Of a DNA stretch of 32,514 nt, positions 1 to 8,625 are shown piece after piece. The DNA comes from Betaproteobacteria bacterium (GTDB taxonomy: Bacteria > Pseudomonadota > Gammaproteobacteria > Burkholderiales > Rhodocyclaceae), in the NCBI GenBank assembly GCA_028065725.1, contig JAPTVL010000292.1, positions 1 to 32,514 on the forward strand, read 5' to 3'. Under the pieces are notes generated by a model that was not told the DNA's origin, ran no database searches, and worked only from the letters and a program-made list of their open reading frames with translations. The translations under genes were made by a program, and so were the position numbers. How positions within the stretch are numbered: position 1 is the stretch's first letter; each line of letters begins with the position of its first letter.

Positions 1-404
1 TTCTGTTCGATCCAGGTGAAGATTTCCGTGTACACCGTCTGCGGACAGGCATAGCCGCACCACAGGCGACCACCGACGGCGGTGAACAAAAACAGCGAAT
101 AGGCCGAAATGATCAGCAGGACGGCGAGAAAAATCACGTCCTGCGGCCAGAAGACCAGGCCGAAGATATAGAACTTGCGTTCCACCAGGTCGAACAGCAC
201 GGCTTGTCGTCCGTTCCAGGGCAGCCAGCAGACGCCGTAGAAGATGAGCTGGGTAAACCACACCATGGCCCAGCGCCAGGTCGCGAAGACGCCGCTGACG
301 GCGCGCGGGTGCACCTTTTGGTGAACTTCGTAAAGACTCTCTTCGACGAAGACTGGCGTGCTATCTGGCGATAGCGGAGATAGTCGGGAGGTGCCTGAAG
401 CCAT
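1..404 (-). CDS. ccoG: Cytochrome c oxidase accessory protein CcoG (N-terminal part, cut by window edge)
   Basis: CcoG (RdxA/FixG) is a membrane polyferredoxin that takes part in copper handling during cbb3 oxidase assembly. Only about the first 134 codons are present and the gene runs off the left edge. The translation shows a hydrophilic N-terminus with the family's YEVHQKVHPRAVSG-like stretch, two membrane segments, then a RLWCGYACPQTV motif at the last visible residues, typical of CcoG. It starts at the ATG at 404, 85 bp after the ccoP stop in the same direction, so it is the usual fifth gene of the cco cluster. No clear Shine-Dalgarno sequence precedes this ATG; an inverted repeat occupies that place instead. 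Confidence 0.93.
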   Translation of the reverse strand, partial: MASGTSRLSPLSPDSTPVFVEESLYEVHQKVHPRAVSGVFATWRWAMVWFTQLIFYGVCWLPWNGRQAVLFDLVERKFYIFGLVFWPQDVIFLAVLLIISAYSLFLFTAVGGRLWCGYACPQTVYTEIFTWIEQ

Positions 405-407
405 GAT

Positions 408-422
408 TATCGTATAACGATA
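408..422. repeat. Inverted repeat directly upstream of ccoG start
   Basis: TATCGT-ATA-ACGATA forms a perfect 6-bp inverted repeat with a 3-bp spacer, ending 4 bp before the ccoG ATG. It sits where the ribosome binding site should be. It may be an operator, a small RNA hairpin, or chance in an AT-rich gap. Confidence 0.4.
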
Positions 423-439
423 TTCTGATAAACGCCGGC

Positions 440-477
440 TAAAATTCCCCGGCACCGGAAGTTCCGGAACCGGGGAA
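440..477 (-). terminator. Hairpin between ccoP and ccoG, possible partial terminator
   Basis: TTCCCCGG (445-452) pairs with CCGGGGAA (470-477), and an inner CCGGAA/TTCCGG pairing extends the structure. On the minus strand the stem is followed by TTTTAG. The short U-run suggests attenuation or an mRNA processing/stability element that lowers ccoG expression relative to ccoNOQP, not full termination. Confidence 0.5.
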
Positions 478-488
478 GCAAGCCCAGT

Positions 489-1448
489 TTACTTCTTTTC
501 CGCAGGTGCCGCCGGTTCTGCGGCCGTGGGCGTCGCCGGATCTGCATCCGTGCTGCCACCGCCGAGACCATAGATATAGGCGGTCAGGAGGTGCACCTTC
601 GCGTCGCCGAGGAACTCGCCGAAAGCCGGCATGCGATTCACGCGGCCCTTGGTAATCGTCTCGACGATGGTGTCCTCGGTGCTGCCGTAGAGCCAGGTCT
701 TGTCGGCAAGATTCGGCGCGACGCCGAGCATGCCCTTGCCATCCGGACCGTGGCAGGCGCCGCAGGCTGCTCCAAACAGTTCCTTGCCGCGCTGGGCGCG
801 AATCGAATCGCTGGCCAGGCCTGAGAGGGACCGCACATAGCTTGCCAGGTCCTTGATCTGGTCGCCATTCAAGTCCGGCTTGACGCCCTTGGCCGGCATC
901 ATCGCGTCACGTCCCTTGGCAATCGACTCCTTGATCTGCTCCGGCGTACCGCCAAACAGCCAGTCCTTGTCGGTCAGGTTGGGGAAGCCGCGCGCGCCCT
1001 TGGCATCCGAACCGTGGCACTGCGAACAGTAGGTCAGGAACAGGCGCTGGCCCATTTCCTTCGCCTCGGCGTTGGCAGCGACGGCACGAATGTCCTGGCT
1101 CTGGAACTTCTTGAAGATCGGCCCGTACTGGTCATCGGCCTTTTTCATCTCGCCGTCATACTGTCCGGTGGACGACCAGTTGAACTGGCCCTTGAAGCTA
1201 CCGAGGCCGGGATACATCGCCAGGTAGAACAGCGAAAAAACGATGGTGATGTAGAACAGCCAGCGCCACCAGCTCGGCAAGGGGTTGCTGAACTCCTGCA
1301 GGTCCTCGTCCCACACGTGGCCGGTGGTCTCGCCCGGCACATGCCTGGCCGAACTCTGCGACCAGAGGAAGACGCCGCAGCCGATGATGCTGACCAGCAC
1401 AATGCCCACTACATAGATATTCCAGAAGCCGCTGACAAAATCACTCAT
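489..1448 (-). CDS. ccoP: cbb3-type cytochrome c oxidase subunit III (CcoP)
   Basis: CcoP is the membrane-anchored dihaem c subunit that passes electrons to CcoO/CcoN. The 319-residue product has two N-terminal membrane segments (about 10-30 and 62-80), separated by the conserved NPLPSWWRW stretch, then a periplasmic region with two haem c sites: CSQCH at 141-145 and CGACH at 229-233. Methionine ligand candidates lie in MMPAKG and RMPAFG. A long N-terminal region with two helices is common in betaproteobacterial CcoP. The ATG overlaps the ccoQ stop (ATGA), implying translational coupling. The C-terminus is Ala/Pro/Lys-rich and probably disordered. Confidence 0.97.
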   Translation of the reverse strand: MSDFVSGFWNIYVVGIVLVSIIGCGVFLWSQSSARHVPGETTGHVWDEDLQEFSNPLPSWWRWLFYITIVFSLFYLAMYPGLGSFKGQFNWSSTGQYDGEMKKADDQYGPIFKKFQSQDIRAVAANAEAKEMGQRLFLTYCSQCHGSDAKGARGFPNLTDKDWLFGGTPEQIKESIAKGRDAMMPAKGVKPDLNGDQIKDLASYVRSLSGLASDSIRAQRGKELFGAACGACHGPDGKGMLGVAPNLADKTWLYGSTEDTIVETITKGRVNRMPAFGEFLGDAKVHLLTAYIYGLGGGSTDADPATPTAAEPAAPAEKK

Positions 1449-1639
1449 GATGATTTCCTTTCCTGATTCTTCGTAATCTGCGGCGCCGGCGGCACAATGG
1501 GACTGTCGTCATCGAGCGGCATCATCGCCGCCTCGTCGTAGGTCTTCTTGCGCCGGTCCGAATACGCCCACCACACGATGCCCATGAAGGCGACGAACGC
1601 CAGCACGGTGAAGAGGGAGCGCAGATCGTTGATGTCCAC
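1445..1639 (-). CDS. ccoQ: cbb3-type cytochrome c oxidase subunit CcoQ/FixQ
   Basis: Small single-helix subunit that helps stabilise the cbb3 complex. The 64-residue product begins with DINDLRSLFTV, has one membrane segment (about residues 9-26, ending WWAYSDRRKK) and a charged cytoplasmic tail, which is the CcoQ pattern. The start is inferred to be the GTG at 1639. The Shine-Dalgarno-like AAGGTAG just upstream overlaps the ccoO stop codon, and a longer reading in the same frame would run through ccoO. The stop overlaps the ccoP start by 4 bp. Confidence 0.85.
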   Translation of the reverse strand: MDINDLRSLFTVLAFVAFMGIVWWAYSDRRKKTYDEAAMMPLDDDSPIVPPAPQITKNQERKSS

Positions 1640-1644
1640 TTTGC

Positions 1645-2256
1645 CTACCTTGTCTGCTTGAGCGCGGTGCCCATGCCCTGCAGGTAAGCGATCAAGGCGT
1701 CGACCTCGGTCACGCCCTCGATGGCCTTTTTCGCACCGGCGATTTCGGCATCGGTATAGGGCACGCCCACTGCGCGCAGCGCCTTCATCTTGCCCTCGAT
1801 GGCGTCGTCCTTGAGCGGACGATCCAGCCAGGCATAGGCCGGCATGTTGGATTCGGGCACCACGTCGCGCGGATTCAGCAAGTGCGTCCTGTGCCACTGA
1901 TCCGAATAGCGGCCGCCCACTCGCGCCAGATCGGGGCCGGTTCGCTTCGAGCCCCACTGGAAGGGATGGTCATAGACGAACTCGCCTGCCACCGAGTAGT
2001 GGCCATAGCGCTCGGTCTCGGCGCGGAACGGACGGATCATCTGCGAGTGGCAGTTGTAGCAGCCCTCGCGGATGTAGATGTCGCGTCCCGCGAGGCGCAC
2101 CGGGCTGTAGGGCTTGACCAGTTCATTGGTCGGCGTGGTGGTGGATTTCTGGAAGAACAGCGGGACGATCTCCAGCAAGCCGCCCACACTGATGGTAAGA
2201 ACGGTCAGGACGATCAGCAGCCCCACGTTCCGTTCGATTTTGTCATGCGTCAACAT
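1645..2256 (-). CDS. ccoO: cbb3-type cytochrome c oxidase subunit II (CcoO)
   Basis: Mono-haem c subunit of cbb3 oxidase that relays electrons from CcoP to the CcoN core. The 203-residue protein has one N-terminal membrane anchor (about 11-33) and a haem-binding CYNCH at 66-70, followed by the family signature SQMIRPF and [11 protein letters not shown] distal Met ligand is likely in ESNMPAY. A good ribosome binding site (AAGGAG) precedes the ATG. It lies 30 bp downstream of ccoN. Confidence 0.98.
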   Translation of the reverse strand: MLTHDKIERNVGLLIVLTVLTISVGGLLEIVPLFFQKSTTTPTNELVKPYSPVRLAGRDIYIREGCYNCHSQMIRPFRAETERYGHYSVAGEFVYDHPFQWGSKRTGPDLARVGGRYSDQWHRTHLLNPRDVVPESNMPAYAWLDRPLKDDAIEGKMKALRAVGVPYTDAEIAGAKKAIEGVTEVDALIAYLQGMGTALKQTR

Positions 2257-2286
2257 GATTTGTAGCTCCTTAATCTGTGAACAGGC

Positions 2287-3723
2287 TTAGTGGGCCGCTG
2301 CGGGCTCGAGTACCGGCGCATTGACCGCCTTGCCGCCAGCCATGGTCAGGAACATGTTGTAGGCCATGATGACCATGCCGGAGAGGAACAGCAGGCCGCC
2401 CAGCAGGCGTATGGTCCAGAACGGATAGGTCGCCTTGACCGACTCGACGAAGGAGTAGGTCAGCGTGCCATCCACGTTCGTTGCACGCCACATCAGACCC
2501 TGCATCACGCCGGCAATCCACATCGAGGCGATGTAGAGCACGACGCCGATGGTAGCCACCCAGAAATGCACTTCGATCAGTTTCTTCGAGGCCATCTCGG
2601 CCTTGCCGAACAGGCGCGGCAGCAGGTAGTAGATCGAACCGATGGAAATCATCGCGACCCAGCCCAGCGCACCGGAATGCACGTGACCCACGGTCCAGTC
2701 GGTGTAATGCGACAGTGCGTTAACCGTCTTGATCGACATCATCGGACCTTCGAAAGTCGACATGCCGTAGAAGGACAGCGAGGTGATCATGAACTTCAGG
2801 ATCGGGTCGTCACGCAGTTTGTGCCAGGCGCCCGACAGCGTCATGATGCCGTTGATCATGCCGCCCCACGACGGTGCCAGCAGGATCAGCGAGAAGACCA
2901 TGCCGACCGACTGCGTCCAGTCCGGCAGTGCGGTGTAGTGCAGGTGGTGCGGACCGGCCCACATGTAGGTGAAGATCAGGGCCCAGAAGTGCACCACCGA
3001 CAGGCGATAGGAATACACCGGGCGTCCGGCCTGCTTCGGCACGAAGTAATACATCATGCCGAGGAAGCCGGCGGTGAGGAAGAAACCCACCGCGTTGTGG
3101 CCGTACCACCACTGGATCATCGCGTCCTGCACGCCGGCGTAGGCCGAGTAGGACTTCGGCGTCAGGATGCCGGCGGCCATGACCGGAACGGCCGCGCTAT
3201 TGACCAGGTGCAGCACGGCAACGGTGAGGATGAAGCCGCCGAAGAACCAGTTCGCGACGTAGATGTGCGAAACCTTGCGCTTGACGATGGTGCCGAAGAA
3301 CACCACGGCGTAGGACACCCAGACCAGCGTGATCAGGATGTCGATCGGCCATTCGAGTTCCGCGTACTCCTTGCCGGAGGTAAAGCCCAGCGGCAGCGAC
3401 AGCGCGGCCAGCACGATGACCAGTTGCCAGCCCCAGAAGGTGAAGGCGGCCAGCCCCGGCGCAAACAGCGGCGCATGGCTGGTGCGCTGTACCGCGTAGT
3501 AGGACGTGGCAAACAGCGCGCAACCGCCAAACGCGAAAATCACCGCATTGGTGTGCAAGGGACGCAAGCGCCCGTAGCTCAGCCACTCGTGCACGTTCAG
3601 TTCCGGCCACACCAGTTGGGCGGCGATGACGACGCCGACCAGCATGCCGACGATGCCCCAGATTACGGTCATCACAGCGAACTGGCGCACGACTTTGTAG
3701 TTGTAAGTCGCTTGCGATTGCAT
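2287..3723 (-). CDS. ccoN: cbb3-type cytochrome c oxidase subunit I (CcoN)
   Basis: Catalytic haem-copper subunit that reduces oxygen to water at very low O2. The 478 residues form about 12 membrane helices. Expected ligand regions are visible: [11 protein letters not shown] (low-spin haem His), [10 protein letters not shown] (CuB His), [12 protein letters not shown] (the His pair of CuB), and HVHSGALGW (haem b3 and low-spin haem His). Length matches the family. It is the first gene of ccoNOQP; the ATG at 3723 is preceded by GAGGT. Upstream lie a leader hairpin and an FNR-type site. Confidence 0.98.
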   Translation of the reverse strand: MQSQATYNYKVVRQFAVMTVIWGIVGMLVGVVIAAQLVWPELNVHEWLSYGRLRPLHTNAVIFAFGGCALFATSYYAVQRTSHAPLFAPGLAAFTFWGWQLVIVLAALSLPLGFTSGKEYAELEWPIDILITLVWVSYAVVFFGTIVKRKVSHIYVANWFFGGFILTVAVLHLVNSAAVPVMAAGILTPKSYSAYAGVQDAMIQWWYGHNAVGFFLTAGFLGMMYYFVPKQAGRPVYSYRLSVVHFWALIFTYMWAGPHHLHYTALPDWTQSVGMVFSLILLAPSWGGMINGIMTLSGAWHKLRDDPILKFMITSLSFYGMSTFEGPMMSIKTVNALSHYTDWTVGHVHSGALGWVAMISIGSIYYLLPRLFGKAEMASKKLIEVHFWVATIGVVLYIASMWIAGVMQGLMWRATNVDGTLTYSFVESVKATYPFWTIRLLGGLLFLSGMVIMAYNMFLTMAGGKAVNAPVLEPAAAH

Positions 3724-3764
3724 GATGGATACACCTCACATAGTCAAAAAGAAACCGGTCACGA

Positions 3765-3783
3765 CACCGCAATTGATGCGGTG
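3765..3783. repeat. Hairpin in the ccoN leader
   Basis: CACCGCA (3765-3771) and TGCGGTG (3777-3783) form a perfect 7-bp stem around a 5-nt loop. It lies between the predicted transcription start and the ccoN ATG, so it would be in the 5' untranslated leader. There is no U-run, so it is not a terminator; a stability or regulatory role is possible. Confidence 0.45.
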
Positions 3784-3804
3784 CAGTATGAAATTTCGGG
3801 GGAG

Positions 3805-3843
3805 ATTACACCTGAAATATCAGTGGCGTTTGATAAAGATCAA
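3805..3843 (-). promoter_or_regulatory. FNR/ANR-type activator site and -10 of the ccoNOQP promoter
   Basis: A perfect dyad TTGAT-AAAG-ATCAA at 3830-3843 matches the FNR/ANR/FnrL consensus used to induce cbb3 oxidase under low oxygen. A -10-like TGTAAT is readable on the minus strand at 3810-3805. This puts the site's centre roughly 38-42 bp upstream of the implied start, the class II activator position. No good -35 is seen, as expected for an activator-dependent promoter. Known: FNR-type proteins control cco operons in many Proteobacteria. Inferred: the same here. Confidence 0.85.
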
Positions 3844-3949
3844 AATATATCCGACTTCAAGGAAAATAACAATAATATCATTATGGTTTATGGCGCGATG
3901 GACCTGGCTTCTTGAGCTCTGACGGCAAAACCGGGGAGTGTGAAGGGCG

Positions 3950-3976
3950 AAAAAAAAGGGTGCGCAACGCGCACCC
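3950..3976 (-). terminator. Rho-independent terminator of ccoI-ccoS
   Basis: GGGTGCGC (3958-3965) pairs with GCGCACCC (3969-3976), an 8-bp stem with a 3-nt loop. On the minus strand it is followed at once by eight T (3957-3950). It lies 70 bp downstream of the ccoS stop and insulates ccoI-ccoS from ccoNOQP. Confidence 0.9.
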
Positions 3977-4044
3977 CTAACCCCAACAGAGAGCCTTTGG
4001 GCAACGGCGCGAAGCCATCACCATAAAACCCATGCGAAGTATGG

Positions 4045-4248
4045 TTATTTGTCACCGGTCGCACCTTGATCTGAGTCAACAGTGCTGCGATTTCCCGGGA
4101 CGTCGGCGCGATCATCGTCCATCAGGACGCGATGGCCGGGGCCTTCGAGATCCTCATACTGGCCGCTTTGCAGGGACCACCAGAACAAGGCGGCGATGAC
4201 GAAGACCAGCACCAGGGAGAGCGGTATCAGGAGATACAGGATGTCCAT
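4045..4248 (-). CDS. ccoS: cbb3-type oxidase assembly protein CcoS
   Basis: CcoS is a small membrane protein needed to insert cofactors (haem and Cu) into the cbb3 oxidase. The 67-residue product starts MDILYLLIPLSLVLVF, has one membrane helix (about 3-24) followed by FWWSLQSGQYEDLEGPGHRVL, the diagnostic CcoS motif, and a polar tail. The ATG at 4248 is chosen over GTG codons at 4257 and 4254 because family members begin MDIL and because GGTGG upstream can serve as ribosome binding site. The start is 9 bp after the ccoI stop, so the two are cotranscribed. Confidence 0.93.
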   Translation of the reverse strand: MDILYLLIPLSLVLVFVIAALFWWSLQSGQYEDLEGPGHRVLMDDDRADVPGNRSTVDSDQGATGDK

Positions 4249-4257
4249 GCCCACCAC

Positions 4258-6708
4258 CTAGCCCCGCTGCAGACGCAGGGCATTGAGAACCACCAGCAGC
4301 GAACTGGCCGACATGCCGATGCCGGCCATCCAGGGTGTGACCCAGCCGGTCATGGCCAGCGGAATCGCCAGGAAATTGTAGGCGAAAGCCCACACCAAGT
4401 TTTGTTTGACGATGCTCAAAGTGCGTCGCGCCAGTGTCAGCCCTTGCGGCAAGGCCTGCAGGTTGTTGCCGAGCAGCACCACGTCCGCATTGGCCCGTGC
4501 CAGATCGGCACCGCCGCCCATGGCGATGGATATCTGCGCCTGCGCCAGCACCGGCGCATCGTTCACGCCGTCGCCGACCATGGCCACTGTCTCGCCGGCC
4601 AATTGCAAGGCCTTGAGCGCCGCGTGCTTGTCCTCCGGCGAGAGTCCGCCGCGTGCATCGGCGATGCCCAGCGCCGCGCCGATGCGCGCGGCGGCGGCCG
4701 GAGCGTCACCGCTGAAAACCGCAAGCCGGACCCCGGCCGCAGCCAGTTCGGTCGCCATGGCCGCGGCCTCGGGACGCAGGCCGTCGCTGAGGCGAAAGAA
4801 GGCCTGCCAGCCCTCGGCATTGCCCAGGGCGATCACCGTATCGCCGGCGCCGACTATGGCCTGGACACCGGCCGCAACTTCCTGGCCATGCAGCGCGGCG
4901 ACGAATTCGGGACGACCCAGACGCCAGACACCGCCCTCGATCCGGCCCTCGACGCCGGCACCGGTGGTGGTGCGCAGGTCGTCGACCTCGATATGAGTAT
5001 CACCGGCACCGGTGAGCAAGGCGCGCGCAATGGGGTGCTCGGAACCGCGCTCGAGCGCGGCCGCCAGCGCCAGCGCACGCCCGGAATCGCCGCGGATGAC
5101 TATGGTGTCGACCAGCTCCATGCGCCCCACGGTCAGCGTGCCGGTCTTGTCGAAAATGAATCGATCGGCCCGCGCCAGGGCCTCGATCGCATGGCCGCGC
5201 GTCACCAGCACGCCGCGCGCGGCCAGGGCACCGGTCGCCACGGTCAGCGCCGCCGGTGTCGCCAGCGACAGCGCGCAGGGACAGCTCACCACCAGCACGG
5301 CAACGAAAATCCACAGTGCGCGCGACGCATCGATCCACCACCAGGCCAGTGCCGTCGCCACCGCCAGCACCAGCAGCGCGACGATGAAGCGCCCGGCCAC
5401 GCGATCGGCGACCTCTACCAGCCGCGGCTTTTCCGCTGCGGCACGTTCCATCAAACGCTGAATGGCGGCCACGCGCGTCGCCTCGCCGACACGTTCGACG
5501 CGCATCACCAGCGGGCTCGCCGTATTCACGCTGCCTCCGGTCAGCGCATCGCCGACCCGCTTCGGCACCGGGCGGCTCTCGCCGGTCAGCAGCGATTCAT
5601 CGGCGGCGCTCTCGCCGTCGAGCACGCAACCGTCGGCCGGCACCGTCTCGCCCGGCTTGATCTGCGCCGCGTCGCCGACGCGCAATTCGGCTACCGCGAT
5701 TCGCTCGCCTGCCGCATCCGCAGCGGAGCACGGCCAGACGGGCAGGCGTGTCGCGAAGGCCGGAATGGCGCGCGCCAGGGTCTCCACGCTGCGCGCCGCC
5801 TTCTGCCGCGCCATCATTTCCAGATAGCGGCCCGAGAGCAGGAAGAAAACGAACATGGTCACCGAATCGAAATACACTTCGCCCGCCGCGCTCAGCGTCG
5901 CCCAGACGCTGGCGGCAAAGGCCGCGCCGACGCCCAGCGCCACCGGCACGTCCATGCCGACGCGGCGCAGCTTCAGGTCGCGCCAGGCGCTGAGGAAGAA
6001 GGGCGCGGCGGAATACAGGATCACCGGCACGGTCAGGATCAGGCTGGCCCAGCGCATCAAAGCTTCGATGTCCGGCGTCATGTCGCCATCGGCCAGATAC
6101 ACCGGCACCGCATACATCATCACCTGCATCATGCCGAAGCCGGCCACGAACAGCCGCCACAGCGCCGCCTTGCGCTCCTGCTGCGCCAGCGCCTCCGAAC
6201 GGCCGACGTCGTAGGGGTGCGCCCGGTAGCCGATCGCGGCGATGGCCTCGAGAATCGCCGAGAGTTTTGTCGCGCGCTCGTCCCAGCGCACCCGCGCCCG
6301 GCGCGTGGCGTAGTTGATGTCGATCGCGGTGACGCCGGGCTGGCGCCGCACATGCGATTCGTTGAGCCAGACGCAGGCGGCACAGGTGATGCCTTCGAGG
6401 ATCAGCGCGGCTTCCCGCTCATGCTCGCCCGCCGCGCCCTCGGCCCGCCGCACGAAGTTCTTCTGTACCTCGGGATGATCGAACAGGCCGAACTCGGCCA
6501 CGATCTGCGGCAAGGCTTCGCGCGGGCTTTCCGGCATCGCGTCGCGATGCCGGTAGTAATCGGCCAGGCCGTTGTCGACGATCGCCTGCGCCACCGCCTG
6601 GCAACCGGCGCAGCACATCTCGCGCCGCTGGCCGCCGATCTCGACCGTGAGTTCGACACCTGCCGGAATCGGCAGGCCGCAGTGGTAGCAGGGTTCCGTA
6701 ACGGCCAT
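4258..6708 (-). CDS. ccoI: Copper-translocating P1B-type ATPase CcoI (FixI/CtpA-like)
   Basis: Exports copper across the inner membrane for delivery to cbb3 oxidase. The 816 residues show a cysteine-rich N-terminus (C7-x2-C10 and C32-C33-x2-C36) typical of CcoI/FixI, a heavy-metal domain with GITCAACVWL (C109/C112), about eight membrane helices, the ion-binding SCPCALSLATP motif, the phosphorylation site DKTGTLT and the hinge GDGVNDAPVL. The extra N-terminal Cys region separates CcoI from ordinary CopA. It starts 28 bp after the upstream dehydrogenase gene and is followed by ccoS. Confidence 0.96.
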   Translation of the reverse strand: MAVTEPCYHCGLPIPAGVELTVEIGGQRREMCCAGCQAVAQAIVDNGLADYYRHRDAMPESPREALPQIVAEFGLFDHPEVQKNFVRRAEGAAGEHEREAALILEGITCAACVWLNESHVRRQPGVTAIDINYATRRARVRWDERATKLSAILEAIAAIGYRAHPYDVGRSEALAQQERKAALWRLFVAGFGMMQVMMYAVPVYLADGDMTPDIEALMRWASLILTVPVILYSAAPFFLSAWRDLKLRRVGMDVPVALGVGAAFAASVWATLSAAGEVYFDSVTMFVFFLLSGRYLEMMARQKAARSVETLARAIPAFATRLPVWPCSAADAAGERIAVAELRVGDAAQIKPGETVPADGCVLDGESAADESLLTGESRPVPKRVGDALTGGSVNTASPLVMRVERVGEATRVAAIQRLMERAAAEKPRLVEVADRVAGRFIVALLVLAVATALAWWWIDASRALWIFVAVLVVSCPCALSLATPAALTVATGALAARGVLVTRGHAIEALARADRFIFDKTGTLTVGRMELVDTIVIRGDSGRALALAAALERGSEHPIARALLTGAGDTHIEVDDLRTTTGAGVEGRIEGGVWRLGRPEFVAALHGQEVAAGVQAIVGAGDTVIALGNAEGWQAFFRLSDGLRPEAAAMATELAAAGVRLAVFSGDAPAAAARIGAALGIADARGGLSPEDKHAALKALQLAGETVAMVGDGVNDAPVLAQAQISIAMGGGADLARANADVVLLGNNLQALPQGLTLARRTLSIVKQNLVWAFAYNFLAIPLAMTGWVTPWMAGIGMSASSLLVVLNALRLQRG

Positions 6709-6736
6709 GTTCAGGCCGGATCAGCCAAGCTCGAGC

Positions 6737-7504
6737 TTACTTCGGTGCCATGCGGATGGCACCGTCGAGGCGGATCACCTCGCCGTTGAGCATCTCATTC
6801 TCGATGATGTGCCGCACCAGTGCCGCGTACTCGGCCGGCTTGCCCAGGCGCGAGGGGAAGGGCACCATCTTGCCCAGGGCATCCTGCACTTCCTGCGGCA
6901 TGCCGAGCAGCATCGGCGTTTCGAAAATGCCCGGGGCGATGGTCATGACCCGGATGCCGAAGCGCGCCAGTTCGCGCGCAATCGGCAGCGTCATGCCGAC
7001 CACGCCGCCCTTCGACGCCGCATACGCCGCCTGACCGATCTGTCCATCGTAGGCCGCGACCGAAGCAGTGCTGACGATCACGCCGCGCTCGCCGGCCGCG
7101 TTCGGCGCACCCTGGCTCATGGCTTCGGAGGCAAGGCGAATCATGTTGAACGAGCCGACCAAGTTGACCGTAACGGTCCTGGCGAAGACATCCAGCGAAT
7201 GCGGGCCGTTCCTGCCCAACACCTTTTCGGCCGGCGCGATGCCGGCGCAATTGACCAGGCCATGCAAACCGCCGAAGGCTGCCACGGCCGCCGCAACGCA
7301 TGCCTTGGCGCTGGTTTCGTCAGCCACGTTGGTCGTCACGAAGCGCGCATTGGCGCCCAGTTCGGCAGCCAGAGCCCTGCCTGCCGCCTCGTTGAGATCG
7401 GCCAGCACCACCTTGGCGCCCTGCGCCACCAGCATCCGTCCGGTGCCGGCGCCGAGACCCGACGCCCCGCCGGTGATGATGAATACGCTGTCCTTGATCT
7501 GCAT
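6737..7504 (-). CDS. Short-chain dehydrogenase, type II 3-hydroxyacyl-CoA dehydrogenase (HSD10-like)
   Basis: A 255-residue NAD-dependent SDR, probably acting on 3-hydroxyacyl-CoA in fatty acid or branched-chain catabolism. The cofactor motif TGGASGLG is near the N-terminus, NCAGIA in mid-protein, and the catalytic Ser-Tyr-Lys appears as [22 protein letters not shown]. The tail FPSRLG...[14 protein letters not shown] closely matches the HSD17B10 family, which makes the acyl-CoA assignment stronger than for a generic FabG. The ATG at 7504, with GGGGA upstream, is preferred over a TTG at 7516. It follows tRNA-Thr by only 58 bp, and a terminator hairpin fills most of that gap. Confidence 0.88.
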   Translation of the reverse strand: MQIKDSVFIITGGASGLGAGTGRMLVAQGAKVVLADLNEAAGRALAAELGANARFVTTNVADETSAKACVAAAVAAFGGLHGLVNCAGIAPAEKVLGRNGPHSLDVFARTVTVNLVGSFNMIRLASEAMSQGAPNAAGERGVIVSTASVAAYDGQIGQAAYAASKGGVVGMTLPIARELARFGIRVMTIAPGIFETPMLLGMPQEVQDALGKMVPFPSRLGKPAEYAALVRHIIENEMLNGEVIRLDGAIRMAPK

Positions 7505-7514
7505 GTGCGTCCCC

Positions 7515-7557
7515 AAAAATAAACAGGGCCTGCCGACCGGAAAGGAGGCAGGCCCTG
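7515..7557 (-). terminator. Terminator after tRNA-Thr, immediately upstream of the SDR gene
   Basis: CAGGGCCTGCC (7524-7534) and GGCAGGCCCTG (7547-7557) make an 11-bp perfect stem with a 12-nt loop. On the minus strand it is followed by TTTATTTTT. It ends the tRNA-Thr transcript, but also lies about 10 bp before the SDR start codon, so it may act as an attenuator for that gene. Confidence 0.85.
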
Positions 7558-7562
7558 AGAAT

Positions 7563-7638
<76 letters not shown>

Positions 7639-7655
7639 GTCCTGAAAGGTCGCGA

Positions 7656-7685
7656 ATTATACCCGCAGGCCCGGACCCATGGCAA
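7656..7685 (-). promoter_or_regulatory. Promoter of tRNA-Thr
   Basis: On the minus strand TTGCCA (7685-7680), an 18-bp spacer and a consensus TATAAT (7661-7656) lie 18 bp before the tRNA 5' end. This is a strong sigma-70-type promoter. It lies just after the ispH stop, so the tRNA is expressed independently of the ribF-ispH operon. Confidence 0.85.
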
Positions 7686-7698
7686 CGGCGCGGCCGGC

Positions 7699-8625
7699 TC
7701 AGCCGAGCAGTTCCTTCGGGATCGGGAAATTGACGTTCTCGGCCGCGCCGTCGAGGGTTTCGACACTGCCCGCACCGAGCGCCCGCAGCCGGTCGACGAC
7801 GCCATTGACCAGCACCTCGGGCGCCGAGGCGCCGGCCGTCACGCCCACCCGTGCATTGGCACCCAGCCACGCCGCCTCGATCTGGTCGGCGCCATCCACC
7901 AGATAGGCCGGGATGCCACCGATCGCGGCGACCTCGCGCAGCCGCTTCGAGTTCGAACTGTTCTTCGAACCGACCACGATCACCACATCGACCTTGCCGG
8001 CCATGGCCTTGACCGCATCCTGGCGATTTTGCGTGGCGTAGCAGATGTCGTCCTTGCGTGGCCCGACGATGTGCGGAAAGCGGGCCGTCAGCGCATGCAC
8101 GATGACCCGCGCGTCATCGACCGACAAGGTGGTTTGGGTGACGTAGGCCAGTGCCGTACCGCCAGGGCTGACTTCCAGTTGCGCCACGTCGGCGGCGCTT
8201 TCCACCAGGTATATCGGTCCCGTGGCCTGACCCATGGTGCCCTCGACTTCCGGGTGTCCCTTGTGGCCGATCATGATGACTTCGTAACCCTGCTTGTGCA
8301 GGCGCACCACCTCCAGATGCACCTTGGTCACCAGCGGGCAGGTGGCATCGAACACCTTGAGGCCGCGCTTTTCCGCCTCGATGCGCACCGACTGCGGCAC
8401 GCCGTGAGCGCTGAAAATCACCGTGGCGCCATCCGGCACCTCGGCCAGTTCCTCGACGAACACCGCGCCCTTGGCCTTGAGGCCATCGACCACGTAGCGG
8501 TTATGCACCACTTCATGCCGCACATAGATCGGAGCGCCGAATTTTTCCAGGGCGCGTTCGACGATGGCGATCGCGCGTTCGACGCCGGCACAGAAACCAC
8601 GCGGATTGGCGAGCAGAATTTGCAT
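7699..8625 (-). CDS. ispH: 4-hydroxy-3-methylbut-2-enyl diphosphate reductase IspH
   Basis: Last enzyme of the MEP isoprenoid pathway. It uses a 4Fe-4S cluster to reduce HMBPP to IPP and DMAPP. The 308-residue product has the N-terminal [13 protein letters not shown] with cluster Cys12, a second Cys in [12 protein letters not shown] and a third in [11 protein letters not shown]. The substrate-binding motif SSNSKRL is also present. The ATG at 8625 overlaps the fkpB stop (TGATG), which favours it over the GTG at 8628. Last gene of the ribF-ileS-lspA-fkpB-ispH operon, an order known from many Proteobacteria. Confidence 0.97.
   Translation of the reverse strand: MQILLANPRGFCAGVERAIAIVERALEKFGAPIYVRHEVVHNRYVVDGLKAKGAVFVEELAEVPDGATVIFSAHGVPQSVRIEAEKRGLKVFDATCPLVTKVHLEVVRLHKQGYEVIMIGHKGHPEVEGTMGQATGPIYLVESAADVAQLEVSPGGTALAYVTQTTLSVDDARVIVHALTARFPHIVGPRKDDICYATQNRQDAVKAMAGKVDVVIVVGSKNSSNSKRLREVAAIGGIPAYLVDGADQIEAAWLGANARVGVTAGASAPEVLVNGVVDRLRALGAGSVETLDGAAENVNFPIPKELLG

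Larger units (their letters stand above)
3724..4044. other. Intergenic region between ccoN and ccoS
   Basis: About 320 bp with no convincing gene. It holds the ccoN leader hairpin, the FNR-type promoter and the ccoS-side terminator. The stretch 3800-3900 is strikingly AT-rich for this genome. Short open frames here have no homology-like features. Confidence 0.7.

Noticed and set aside
2290..3915. 541-codon open frame antisense to ccoN
   Set aside because: Same cause; ccoN with all haem and copper ligands occupies the opposite strand.
3888..4115. Possible small gene overlapping the end of ccoS
   Set aside because: Overlaps the ccoS tail and runs through the terminator hairpin; no domain-like features.
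4132..6789. 885-codon open frame antisense to ccoI
   Set aside because: A shadow of a GC-rich gene: composition is dominated by His, Gln, Arg and Gly, no motifs, and ccoI on the other strand is complete and unmistakable.
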